This document shows positions 19,472-27,978 of a stretch of 64,000 nt of DNA, in pieces (positions within the stretch are counted from its first letter, which is position 1; each line of letters begins with the position of its first letter). Made by a program: the position numbers and the translations under genes. The notes under the pieces were generated by a model that saw only the letters and a program-made list of their open reading frames with translations, was not told the origin of the DNA and searched no databases. This DNA is from Rhizobiaceae bacterium (GTDB lineage: Bacteria > Pseudomonadota > Alphaproteobacteria > Rhizobiales > Rhizobiaceae), in contig JAMLJC010000001.1 of NCBI GenBank assembly GCA_023953845.1, forward strand, positions 558,001-622,000. The letters are read 5' to 3'.

Positions 19472-20676
19472 GCCGCCCTGCCCGCCACGGCGCGGCCCTG
19501 CTCGTCGACGCCGAGCGCCTTCAGCATGGCGAGGAATTTCGCCGAGGTCTCGTCCACCTCGCCTGCCGGGTCTGAGCCCGGCACGATGCCGGCTCCCGCG
19601 TAAAGCCGCGCCCGCGACCCGGCCACCTCGGCGCAACGCAGCGAGACGAACCATTGTCCATCGCCGCTTTCGTCGGTCCAGCCCACCGCGCCGGCATAGA
19701 AACCACGGTCGTAGCTTTCGAGTTCGCGGATCACCTCGGCAGCATGGTCGCGGGGCAGGCCGCAGACTGCCGGCGTCGGATGCAGCACCGCAGCCAATTC
19801 CGCCGCCGAAGTCGACGGATCCTTGAGTTTGCCGACAATGCGCGTTCCGAGATGCCACATGGTGGCCGTCGTCACCAGCGTCTCTGGGTCCGGCGCCGAA
19901 AGCTTGGAACAGTAAGGGTTGAGCGCATCGAACACGGCTTCCACCACCGCGCGATGTTCGCGTTGGTCCTTGTCCGAGGATTTGAGCGCAGCGGCGGCTT
20001 CCCGGTCGGATACGGGGTCGGCGTGGCGTCGCGCCGAACCTGCGAGCGGATGCGAGACGACCTCTCCGCCGGATTTAGCGACCAGAAGCTCCGGCGTCGC
20101 TCCCACCAGCACCCTCGGAACGTCTCCGGTCGAAGGCAGCCGCGTCAGGAACGTCGTCACGCTGCGGTCCGCCACGAGGCTGGCGAGCAATCCGTCTATA
20201 TCGATCGGCGCACCCGCCACGAGCGAAAGGCTTCGCGACAGCACGACCTTGCGGAGACCGGCCGGAGGCTGCATGCGCGACAGCGCCGTGCGCACGGCCT
20301 CGCTGTAGGCCGCCGCATCCGGCTCGGGCGTGACCAGCCATCCGGTTGTGGCGGGATAGTTCGTCCTGCGTCCCTGCGTATTCGGCAGCGTATCCCCATC
20401 AAAATCGATCGCAACGGGCTGGAACAGGAAATCATCGGCGGCGCGATCGAAAGGTATGGCGCCGACAACAATCCGGGGACCATCCGAGACTCGTGCGAAA
20501 AACGCGTCCAGCCTCCCCACGAGCGTCGAGACCGGGCCCGCGGTCACCGGCCGCCGGACGCCTCGGGCGACGATCGCGGCTTTTTCCGAAAGCAGTCCGA
20601 AAGTCACTTTTCCGGCATCGCCGCCGCGGTTCTGCGCAAAGGGGGCATTGCCCGGAACCTCATGGTTATTTGACAT
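19468..20676 (-). CDS. entC: Isochorismate synthase
   Basis: Converts chorismate to isochorismate, the committed step to 2,3-dihydroxybenzoate. 402 aa with the chorismate-binding domain in the C-terminal two thirds: VLVGATPELLVAKSGGEVVSHPLAG (shown in part), a TTATMWHLGTRI segment, PTPAVCGLPRD and YDRGFYAGAVGW. It is the first gene of the six-gene biosynthetic operon. ATG at 20676 is chosen; the nearby GCAGGAAATG context puts AGGA very close to it, so a slightly different start is possible. A TGA-N9-TCA site lies about 90 bases upstream. Confidence 0.93.
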
Positions 20677-20765
20677 TTCCTGCCGCCGACATGCACTGGT
20701 TTGACCGTTCCGGCCTGCCTCCGGCACGCCGTTTTCCCTCCCGATCGCGGGCAGACATATAAACA

Positions 20766-20780
20766 TGAGATTGAATGTCA
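20766..20780. promoter_or_regulatory. Iron-responsive operator between entC and cytochrome b561
   Basis: Plus strand TGAGATTGAATGTCA is TGA-N9-TCA. On the minus strand it overlaps a perfect -35 hexamer TTGACA for the entC operon. It lies in the divergent promoter region, so one site could control both directions. It also overlaps the first in-frame ATG (20765) of the b561 reading frame. Confidence 0.7.
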
Positions 20781-20842
20781 ACTTACAAAACGGCAATACA
20801 TCGGCTCATAGCGATGCGCCACCGCAGCATGGGAACAGCCGA

Positions 20843-21346
20843 TTGCCGCAGAACGACAGATATGACCGCATAGCCGTCTGGCTGCACTGGCTGGTTGCGG
20901 CCGCCGTCATCGCGCAGTTCCTCACCGGCTGGATCTGGAGTTTCTTCGAGCGTGGCTCCGAGCCGCGATTCTATCTATTCCGTGCACATATCATGGTCGG
21001 GTCGGCGATCCTCGGACTGGCGATGGTCCGCCTGGGATGGCGTCTTACCCATCCCGCGCCGCCTCTGCCCGCCGGGATGAATCGCATGATGGTGCGGGCC
21101 TCGAAACTTACCCATGCGCTGCTCTATCTCGCGATTCTCGTTCAGCCGGTGCTCGGTCTCGTTTCCATCACGTCGCTCGGCAAGAGCATTGGCCGCTGGC
21201 CGCGCGAACTTCACGTGACGCTTTCCTTCCTCATCGCCGGCATCGTGGCGCTGCATGTAGCGGCGGCGTTCTGGCATCATTTCATCCGCCGCGACGGCCT
21301 GCTTCGCAGGATGTCGCCGCATGGCAGGACCCCGCGCGTGGCCTGA
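20843..21346 (+). CDS. Cytochrome b561-family protein
   Basis: Four-helix diheme membrane cytochrome b (167 aa from the chosen start). It has histidines in IAVWLHW, FRAHIMVG, KLTHALLY and IVALHVAAAFWHHF, as expected for b561 heme ligands. It would pass electrons across the inner membrane. Placed before the FepB-like binding protein in a probable two-gene operon, it may reduce ferric siderophore or supply electrons for iron release (inference). The first ATG at 20765 overlaps the iron operator, so a TTG at 20843 with GGGA 8 bases upstream is preferred; this start is uncertain. Confidence 0.8.
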   Translation: MPQNDRYDRIAVWLHWLVAAAVIAQFLTGWIWSFFERGSEPRFYLFRAHIMVGSAILGLAMVRLGWRLTHPAPPLPAGMNRMMVRASKLTHALLYLAILVQPVLGLVSITSLGKSIGRWPRELHVTLSFLIAGIVALHVAAAFWHHFIRRDGLLRRMSPHGRTPRVA

Positions 21347-21367
21347 CCGGAGGGATTTCACCAGATC

Positions 21368-22498
21368 ATGCATACCTCCAGCCTTCGAAACCTTGGACCG
21401 AGATTTGCTCTCGCGTGGACCATCCTCGTCCTGGCGCTCGGCCTGCTTGGCCCGGCGACGACCGCGCGGGCCGAGATTTCCGCAACCGACGTGACGGGCA
21501 GGCAGATCGTGCTGAAGGAGCCTGCCAGGCGCATCCTGATCGATGACGGCCGCTACCTGATCGCGCTGTCCCTGATCCATCCGGATCCCGTCAGCGTGCT
21601 TGCCGCGTGGCCGAGGGACATCAACAGGATCGGGCCGGCGGTTTACGCCCAATACGCCGAAAAATTTCCGGCGCTCGAAACGCTGAAGGTGACGGCCAGC
21701 TCGGCCGGCAATTTCTCCGTCGAACAGGTGCTGGCGGCGGAGCCCGATCTCGCCGTCTTCTCGCTGACCTCGCGGCCCTCGTCGGAACAGATCGCGCAGG
21801 TCGAGACGGCGGGCATTCCCGTCGCGATCGTCGACTTCTTCGACCAGCCTTTGGAAAATCTCGAAACCAGCCTGCGTTTTCTCGGGGCCGTCACCGGCCA
21901 TGGCGAACAGGCGGAGGCCTTCATCGCCTTCCGCGAAGGGAAGATGGAGGAAATCACGGCCAAGCTGGCATCCGACGGCGCGCCGAAGCCGCGCGCCTTC
22001 CTGGAACCGCATGCGGCGCGCACCGAGGAATGCTGCGCCTCGCCGGGCAAAGGCAATATCGGCAACTACATCGAACTGGCGGGCGGCCAGAACATCGGCA
22101 GCGCCGTCATTCCGGGCGTCACCGGCACGCTCAACCTCGAATATGTCATCGAGGCCGATCCGGACGTCTATATCGCCACGGGAGGGCCGCACATGGAAGG
22201 CACGAATGGCCTGCTCATCGGTCCCGGCTATGACGAGGCGACGGTGCTGGGCACCTTGCGACGCGTCGCGGCCCGCAACGGCATTTCGGAGTTGAAGGCC
22301 GTACGCGAAGGACGCGTGCACGGCATCGCACACCAGCTTCTGAATTCGCCGTTGGACATCCTGACGATCGAGGCGCTGGCCAAGTGGATACGTCCCGATC
22401 TTTTCGCGGATATCGATCTCGACGCCACACGCGATGAGATCAACAGGCGTTTTCTCGCAGTGCCTCTGGCCGGCATAAACTGGATCGACCTGAAATAG
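21368..22498 (+). CDS. Ferric-siderophore ABC transporter substrate-binding protein (FepB-like)
   Basis: Periplasmic binding protein (376 aa) of the FepB/FhuD/BtuF class (PF01497). A signal peptide ends around TTARAEIS. The mature part begins DVTGRQIVLKEPARRILIDDG, shown in part, the usual lobe-1 start. Later segments EQVLAAEPDLAVFS and LNLEYVIEADPDVYIATG are the typical conserved regions. It would collect ferric siderophore for the FecCD permease encoded on the other strand at 24125-25180. It is 21 bases downstream of the cytochrome gene and ends convergent with the reductase gene. Confidence 0.9.
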   Translation: MHTSSLRNLGPRFALAWTILVLALGLLGPATTARAEISATDVTGRQIVLKEPARRILIDDGRYLIALSLIHPDPVSVLAAWPRDINRIGPAVYAQYAEKFPALETLKVTASSAGNFSVEQVLAAEPDLAVFSLTSRPSSEQIAQVETAGIPVAIVDFFDQPLENLETSLRFLGAVTGHGEQAEAFIAFREGKMEEITAKLASDGAPKPRAFLEPHAARTEECCASPGKGNIGNYIELAGGQNIGSAVIPGVTGTLNLEYVIEADPDVYIATGGPHMEGTNGLLIGPGYDEATVLGTLRRVAARNGISELKAVREGRVHGIAHQLLNSPLDILTIEALAKWIRPDLFADIDLDATRDEINRRFLAVPLAGINWIDLK

Positions 22499-22554
22499 AG
22501 CGATTCCAGGCAAAGGCGGGTGGTTGGTCTGGGTTCGGAGCTGCGCCGTAGCGT

Positions 22555-23301
22555 TCAGTCGTCCACGTGATCGTGACCGCCGACGCGATCCGGCCGCCAG
22601 TAGCCTTCGGACGATATCTGTTCGCGCGCCATCCCCCTGGCGATCAGCGCGTGACGCTGACGGCGCACATTGCTCGTCTCGCCGATCACGATGGCGTGGC
22701 CCCTGCCCTGCGGCAGCGAAAAGCCCTCGATCGCCGATACCGCGACGTCATTCGGCCCACGGGCGACGCCGTTGCGATGCAGCCACCGTATGTCGGCGTC
22801 GGCCTGCGTTTCGATCGCGATTTCGTCACCGGGTCCGTCGACCTCGATCAACGTGAAGACGCACGCCCCGGCCGGCATGTTTTCGAGCATATGGGCGATC
22901 GCCGGGATACCCGTTTCGTCGCCGCTGAGCAGATGCCAGTCCGCGTCCGGCCTGAACCACGCGCCGCCGCGCGGACCCTTGGCTTCGATCCGATCGCCGC
23001 GCCTTGCATTCCTTGCCCATCTCGGTGAAGGCGTGTCGCCATGCAGCAGAAAATCCACGTCGAAGGTGCCGCGTTCGCGATCGGCGTTGCGTATCGTGTA
23101 ATGCCGCCGGCCGGTCTCGCCATTCGGCAAAGGCATGGAGAAGACGATCGCCTGTCCCGGCTTGTAGTCGAATTCGGAGACATCGGGAGCCGTGAACACG
23201 ACGCGGCGCATATTGCCGGGTGCGTCGAAACTGTCGACCACTTCGAGGTCCCAGCTTCGGAGGTTGGGGCGGCCGGACGGCTTCGCCGGAGCGTTGTTCA
23301 T
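22555..23301 (-). CDS. Siderophore-interacting protein (ViuB/YqjH-type ferric-siderophore reductase)
   Basis: Cytosolic flavin-dependent ferric-siderophore reductase, 248 aa. An FAD-binding N-terminal barrel (VVFTAPDVSEFDYKPGQAIVF, in part; RRHYTIRNAD) is followed by the SIP C-terminal NAD(P)H domain (LLSGDETGIPAIAHML, GYWRPDR). It releases iron inside the cell. The ATG at 23301 overlaps the end of the ATPase gene by 4 bases, so permease-ATPase-reductase form one operon. The family is often annotated ViuB, after vibriobactin utilisation. Confidence 0.92.
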   Translation of the reverse strand: MNNAPAKPSGRPNLRSWDLEVVDSFDAPGNMRRVVFTAPDVSEFDYKPGQAIVFSMPLPNGETGRRHYTIRNADRERGTFDVDFLLHGDTPSPRWARNARRGDRIEAKGPRGGAWFRPDADWHLLSGDETGIPAIAHMLENMPAGACVFTLIEVDGPGDEIAIETQADADIRWLHRNGVARGPNDVAVSAIEGFSLPQGRGHAIVIGETSNVRRQRHALIARGMAREQISSEGYWRPDRVGGHDHVDD

Positions 23302-24128
23302 CGCTGATGATCCTGATGCTGTGGCGCGATTAGAGGGTTCGCCGCCTCGTCGAGAATCCCGTCGACCAGGACCTGGACGAAGCCGCGTGAACAGGACTCG
23401 ATACGCGCCGCCACGCCATACACCTCCGCGAAAAGGCCGGGCGTCAGGGCGGTCGCGGGAGGGCCGTCGGTTGCGATCCTGCCTTGCGAAAGCACGATCA
23501 TGCGATCGCACCAGCGCGCCGCAAGCGCGATATCATGGAGCACAAGCACGGTGACCATGCCGCGCTCGCGCGTGAGTTCGCTCACCACCTGCATCACCCG
23601 CCATTGATGCAGCAGGTCGAGCGCGCTCGTCGGCTCGTCGAGCAGCAGCACCGCAGGCTCGCGCGCCACGGCCTGCGCGAGGCTCGCCATCTGCCGCTGC
23701 CCCCCGGACAATTGATCGAGCGGCCGCATGGCAAGATCGGCGATGCCGAGCCTTTCCAGAGTCGCCAGCGCTCGCTGACGCATGTCGCCGGACACCGCTC
23801 CCATCGGCCGGCTCGCATGAAGCGCGCTGAGCAGCGCCTCGAAGACGGTCAGCGCTACACGCTGCGGAAGCGCCTGCGGCATATAGGTCACGTTCTGTGC
23901 ATATTCCTGCGGCGTGAGCTTCAGCAGTTCGCGACCGTCCAGCCGGACGGAACCATCGGCGCGGATCAACCCCGCCAGCCCGCGCAGCAGCGTCGTCTTG
24001 CCGGCTGCATTCGGACCGACGAGCGCCACCATGGTGCCGCCCGCGATCGCCGGGATCGACAGCCGGTCGATGATGCGCCGCCCGGGGTAGGAGACGGAAA
24101 AATGCTCCACGACGAGGCTCCGCGTCAT
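23298..24128 (-). CDS. Ferric-siderophore ABC transporter ATP-binding protein (FepC-like)
   Basis: 276-aa ATPase of the FecCDE/FepC class. Walker A is GPNAAGKTT, signature LSGGQRQ, Walker B VLLLDEPTSALD, and the switch histidine is in VLVLHD. Ala replaces the usual Gly/Ser in the P-loop (NAAGK), which is seen in some members. ATG at 24128 overlaps the permease stop by 4 bases. It powers import of the ferric siderophore. Confidence 0.92.
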   Translation of the reverse strand: MTRSLVVEHFSVSYPGRRIIDRLSIPAIAGGTMVALVGPNAAGKTTLLRGLAGLIRADGSVRLDGRELLKLTPQEYAQNVTYMPQALPQRVALTVFEALLSALHASRPMGAVSGDMRQRALATLERLGIADLAMRPLDQLSGGQRQMASLAQAVAREPAVLLLDEPTSALDLLHQWRVMQVVSELTRERGMVTVLVLHDIALAARWCDRMIVLSQGRIATDGPPATALTPGLFAEVYGVAARIESCSRGFVQVLVDGILDEAANPLIAPQHQDHQR

Positions 24129-25180
24129 ATCCGCTCGCGCCTCATGAAAATCAGCACGACGAAAAACGGCACGCCGACCAGAGCCGTGACGATGCCGACC
24201 GGCATCACCGCGCCCGGTACGAGAAGCTTGCTCGCCACCGACGACAGCGACAGCACCAGCGCGCCGGCGATCATGCTCGCCGGCAGCAGGAAACGGTGAT
24301 CCTCCCCGACCAGCAGCCGCGCGATGTGCGGCCCGACGAGGCCAATGAAACCGATCGTCCCCACGAACGCGACGGACGTGGCGGCAAGCAGGCTGACCCG
24401 CAGCAATGACAGGAAACGAAGTCGCCCGACATTGACGCCGAAACTCATCGCCCTGTCCTCGCCGAGCCGGAGCGCAGTCATCTGCCAGGAGGCCATGAGG
24501 GTGAGAGGCGTCACCACCAGCAGAACGAGCGCGAGCACGCCGAGCTTGTCCCAGTTGCCGCGCGACAGGCTGCCCATGCTCCAGAAGACCAGTTGCTGAA
24601 GCGCCTCCTGGCTGGCGATGAACTGAATGAGCGCGACCAGCGCGTTGCAGGTGAAGACCAGTGCGATGCCGATGAGGACCAGCGTCTCCGGCCCCGCACC
24701 TCTCAGCCGTGACAAGGCTTGCAGCAGGAGCACCGACCCGAAGGCGAAGACGAAGGCATTGACCGACACGATCCACGACATCGAAAGGCCGGGAACGCCG
24801 ATGCCGAGCACGATGGCCAGCGCCGCGCCGAGCGATGCCGCCGAAGACACGCCGAGCGTGAAGGGGCTGGCGAGCGGGTTGTTGAGCACGGTCTGCATTT
24901 CAGTGCCGGCGAGCGACAGGGCCGCGCCGACCAGAATCGCCAGCAAAGCCTGAGGCAGCCGCACATCCCAGATGATGACCCGCATCGGACCCGAGAGGCT
25001 GTCCGGCGCGAACAATCCGGAAACCGCGTCGAGCGGCGACAGGCTGGAAGGCCCGGTGACGAGATCGGCCGCGAAGGCGACCAGCATCGCCACGGCGAGC
25101 GCCGCGACGATCAGAATCCGCCGCCGCACAAGGCGCGAATAGTGCTCGAGTTGCGGCAGGGCGGTTGAATGGTCGCTCAA
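24125..25180 (-). CDS. Ferric-siderophore ABC transporter permease (FecCD family)
   Basis: 351-aa inner-membrane permease with about ten hydrophobic segments. FecCD signatures include LPQALLAILVGAALSLAGTEMQTVLNNPLASP (in part), TLGVSSAASLGAA and FVGLVGPHIAR-like FIGLVGPHIARLLVG. Enterobactin systems usually have two permeases (FepD and FepG); only one is present here, so it probably works as a homodimer. The apparent start is TTG at 25180 without a strong ribosome-binding site. Its promoter region carries an iron operator at 25271-25285 that overlaps TTGACG with CATAAG 17 bases further. Confidence 0.9.
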   Translation of the reverse strand: MSDHSTALPQLEHYSRLVRRRILIVAALAVAMLVAFAADLVTGPSSLSPLDAVSGLFAPDSLSGPMRVIIWDVRLPQALLAILVGAALSLAGTEMQTVLNNPLASPFTLGVSSAASLGAALAIVLGIGVPGLSMSWIVSVNAFVFAFGSVLLLQALSRLRGAGPETLVLIGIALVFTCNALVALIQFIASQEALQQLVFWSMGSLSRGNWDKLGVLALVLLVVTPLTLMASWQMTALRLGEDRAMSFGVNVGRLRFLSLLRVSLLAATSVAFVGTIGFIGLVGPHIARLLVGEDHRFLLPASMIAGALVLSLSSVASKLLVPGAVMPVGIVTALVGVPFFVVLIFMRRERI

Positions 25181-25270
25181 GGCGTGGACTCGGACGGCGC
25201 CGCGCGAGCGGCTGAAATCGGTCCCGAAAAAGCCGGTCGGGCTTTGCGGTCGCCGCGCTTATGCGATAGG

Positions 25271-25285
25271 TGAAATTTCCCGTCA
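25271..25285. promoter_or_regulatory. Iron-responsive operator between the permease operon and the esterase gene
   Basis: TGAAATTTCCCGTCA on the plus strand is TGA-N9-TCA. On the minus strand TTGACG (-35) overlaps the site and CATAAG (-10) follows at 17 bases, so it can block the permease-ATPase-reductase promoter. The divergent esterase gene may share it. Confidence 0.7.
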
Positions 25286-25346
25286 AGTTTTCGCCATGCA
25301 GCGCTGGCACTGGTTTCCGCCGGCATTGCATGCAGAGTTGGAACCG

Positions 25347-26279
25347 ATGACCGTTGCGCCGACCCGGCCCGAAGCCGCCATAGCGCCTCCCTCGCCCGCC
25401 GAGGCGAGACTGGCAATCTTCGACGCGCCTGCAAGCAGTCATTTATTATCCCGGCGTTCGCTTAAGATCGGGGACCGAACCTATCGCCTCTTTCTCGCAG
25501 CGCCGCTGGAGCCTGTCCCGGCAGGCGGCTTCCCGATCCTTTATGCTCTGGACGGCAACGCTATCTTCGATCTGCTGGACATCCCGCTTCTGGCATCGGT
25601 TCCGGGCCTCATCGTCGCCGGCATCGGCCACGACACGGCTTTGCGTTTCGATCCGCCGATGCGCTCCCTGGACTACACGCCGGCAATAGACGGCGCCGGC
25701 CCACGTCCCGATCCCGATCGTCCGGACCGCCGGATCGGCGGCGCCGAGATTATGCTCGACCGACTTTGCGGAATTTTGCGCGCCGAGGCCGAGAAGACCC
25801 TGCCCGTGGATGCGGCAAGACGAACGCTTTTCGGCCACTCCCTCGCCGGTCTCTTCGCGATCTACGCCCTGCTGACGAGGCCTGCCGCGTTCTCGCAGTT
25901 CATGGCCGCGAGCCCTTCCATCTGGTGGAACAATGAAGCGCTGCTGGACGTTGAGGCCCGCACCCCGCGCGACGCTCTGTTCGACAATCGCGTCTTCGTC
26001 ACGCTGGGCGACAGCGAGAGGCGGTCGAGTGCGAGTGGTCCGCACTGGAACGGCCCTGCGCCGCATACGCTGGAGATGATACGCCGCCTGCGGTGCCGTT
26101 CAGGCATCGCCGTGGAGGCGACGGTCCTGCGGGGTCTCGGCCACGCTGCGACATTGCCGGCATCGCTGCCCCTGGCCCTTCAATTCGCCGCGACCGGAGC
26201 CTATTCCGGTCTCACCGATCCGGGCATTGTTGCAGCCGGTTGCGACACCGCACGGCATCCATGCGGAAATAATAGTTGA
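25347..26279 (+). CDS. Siderophore esterase (IroE/BesA-like alpha/beta hydrolase)
   Basis: 310-aa esterase-D-type alpha/beta hydrolase. Nucleophile motif GHSLAG near residue 160, then AASPSIWWNN, a sequence typical of siderophore and related esterases, and a C-terminal His in LRGLGHAAT. The likely role is cleavage of the trilactone of the ferric siderophore to release iron, as Fes or IroE does. It lacks the N-terminal domain of Fes. ATG at 25347 has TGGA 6 bases upstream; an ATG at 25296 is closer to the operator and lacks a ribosome site. No signal peptide is obvious, which suggests cytosolic action. Confidence 0.82.
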   Translation: MTVAPTRPEAAIAPPSPAEARLAIFDAPASSHLLSRRSLKIGDRTYRLFLAAPLEPVPAGGFPILYALDGNAIFDLLDIPLLASVPGLIVAGIGHDTALRFDPPMRSLDYTPAIDGAGPRPDPDRPDRRIGGAEIMLDRLCGILRAEAEKTLPVDAARRTLFGHSLAGLFAIYALLTRPAAFSQFMAASPSIWWNNEALLDVEARTPRDALFDNRVFVTLGDSERRSSASGPHWNGPAPHTLEMIRRLRCRSGIAVEATVLRGLGHAATLPASLPLALQFAATGAYSGLTDPGIVAAGCDTARHPCGNNS

Positions 26280-26291
26280 ATGAAAAAGTCA
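26277..26291 (+). promoter_or_regulatory. Iron-responsive operator upstream of exbB
   Basis: TGAATGAAAAAGTCA is TGA-N9-TCA, preceded by T to give TTGAAT as a possible -35. The first TGA of the motif is also the stop codon of the esterase gene, so coding and regulatory signals overlap. Confidence 0.65.
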
Positions 26292-26414
26292 AGAATGATA
26301 GCTGCGCTGTAAAAACGCAAGGTCGAAGAAGGCGGGATCGATATGCCGAAGGAAGGCGCCCGCAGCCGGCCAGCGAATTCGCCCACAGGCAGCGAAGACC
26401 AAGAGCAGACACCC

Positions 26415-27521
26415 ATGACGTATGCATCGAACATTGCGCGCCCTCTTCGGTTTTGGGGAACGCGATACCGCCGGGCGACGCTCGCGGCGTTTCTGCTGGT
26501 GAGCGCCCTTGGTCTTACTGCCCTGCCCATCCATGCGCAGGAGAATCCAGCGCCGTCAGAGGCTCCCGCCGTCCAGCAGACGGCACCGGCAACACAAGCT
26601 CCCGAGCCTGCCACCACGCCGACTGCGCCCCGTGCGACGGGAGAGGCGACGCCGCCGGCTGAAATGCAGCAGGCCCAGCCTCCGGCGGATACCGCCACGC
26701 CTCCGGAAGCCGAGGAGACCGTTATCGGGGACGAGATCGTCCCTGCCGGGCAGGAGCGCGATTCCAACCTGCCGCATGACCTGTCGCCCTGGGGCATGTT
26801 CATGGCCGCCGACTGGGTGGTCAAGGGCGTGATGATCGGCCTTGCCTTCGCATCCCTGCTTACCTGGACCGTATGGGTCGCCAAATCGCTGGAGATCGCG
26901 GGGGCGAAGGCCCGCCTGCGAACCGCGCTCAAGGCCATCTATCAGGCGAACTCCCTCGAAGACGCGCAGAAACGCCTCGAACGACGCGGCGGCACCGGCG
27001 CCGCGCTGGTCCGCGCGACTGTCGAGGAGGTCAAGCTCTCCGAACCGGTGATCGATCATATGTCTGCGGACGGTCTGAAGGAACGCGTCGCCTCGCGCCT
27101 GTCTCGTATTCAGGCCCAGTCCGGTCGCCGGCTGATGCGCGGCACCGGCGTTCTCGCCACGATCGGCTCCACCGCGCCCTTCGTCGGCCTGTTCGGCACC
27201 GTCTGGGGCATCATGAACTCGTTCATCGGCATTTCCGAGGCGCAGACCACCAACCTCGCCGTGGTCGCGCCCGGAATCGCGGAGGCGCTGCTCGCAACCG
27301 CCATCGGCCTCGTCGCCGCCATTCCGGCCGTCATGATCTACAACGTCTTCGCCCGTTCGATCACCGGCTACAAGCAGGCATTGGGCGATGCGGTGGCCGG
27401 CATCGAGCGCCTCGTGAGCCGCGATCTCGATTTCCGCAAGCTCGGGCGGCTCTCGGCCGCACACGCCGCGAGACAGTCCCAGGCCACTCCCCGCCTCTCT
27501 CTGGCCGAAGCCGCCGAATAG
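26415..27521 (+). CDS. exbB: TonB-system energiser ExbB
   Basis: Inner-membrane proton-channel component that energises TonB. 368 aa, in the long alphaproteobacterial form. After a signal-like hydrophobic segment ending PIHAQ, a Pro/Ala/Glu-rich periplasmic stretch covers about residues 45-130. The MotA/ExbB core has GVMIGLAFASLLTWTVWVAK (TM1), TGVLATIGSTAPFVGLFGTV (TM2) and ALLATAIGLVAAIPAVMIYN (TM3). ATG at 26415 gives a normal export signal; ATG at 26343 has a better ribosome site (GGGA, 5 bases) and would add 24 residues. It is first in exbB-exbD-tonB. Confidence 0.92.
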   Translation: MTYASNIARPLRFWGTRYRRATLAAFLLVSALGLTALPIHAQENPAPSEAPAVQQTAPATQAPEPATTPTAPRATGEATPPAEMQQAQPPADTATPPEAEETVIGDEIVPAGQERDSNLPHDLSPWGMFMAADWVVKGVMIGLAFASLLTWTVWVAKSLEIAGAKARLRTALKAIYQANSLEDAQKRLERRGGTGAALVRATVEEVKLSEPVIDHMSADGLKERVASRLSRIQAQSGRRLMRGTGVLATIGSTAPFVGLFGTVWGIMNSFIGISEAQTTNLAVVAPGIAEALLATAIGLVAAIPAVMIYNVFARSITGYKQALGDAVAGIERLVSRDLDFRKLGRLSAAHAARQSQATPRLSLAEAAE

Positions 27522-27531
27522 GAGAAGAGCC

Positions 27532-27978
27532 ATGGCCGGCGGCATTCGCGAAAGCGCGGACGACGACGAATTGCAGGAAAGCCACGAGATCAACGTCACG
27601 CCGTTCATCGACGTGATGCTCGTCCTGCTCATCATCTTCATGGTCGCCGCGCCGCTGGCGACCGTGGACATCAATGTCGATCTGCCGGCTTCGACGGCGA
27701 CGGCGCAGCCGCGCCCCGACAAGCCGCTCTATGTGACGCTGAAGCAGGACCTCACCCTCGCGATCGGCAATGATTCGCTCCCGCGCGAGGCGCTGGGACA
27801 GGCGCTCGATCGCCTGACCGGAGGGGACAAGGAGACCCGCGTCTTCCTGCGCGCCGACCGCGCCGTCGACTACGGCGAGCTGATGGACCTGATGAACGTC
27901 ATGCGCGCTGCCGGCTATCTCAAGATCGCGCTGGTCGGGTTGGAAACAGCCGGATCGGCTCCGGCCCCGGCACAATGA
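27532..27978 (+). CDS. exbD: TonB-system energiser ExbD
   Basis: 148-aa partner of ExbB with a single N-terminal membrane helix. The helix INVTPFIDVMLVLLIIFMVA carries the essential Asp (FIDVMLVLL). A periplasmic domain follows (VFLRADRAVDYGELMDLMN). GGAGAAGAG precedes the ATG at 27532. The stop overlaps the tonB start by 4 bases. Confidence 0.95.
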   Translation: MAGGIRESADDDELQESHEINVTPFIDVMLVLLIIFMVAAPLATVDINVDLPASTATAQPRPDKPLYVTLKQDLTLAIGNDSLPREALGQALDRLTGGDKETRVFLRADRAVDYGELMDLMNVMRAAGYLKIALVGLETAGSAPAPAQ

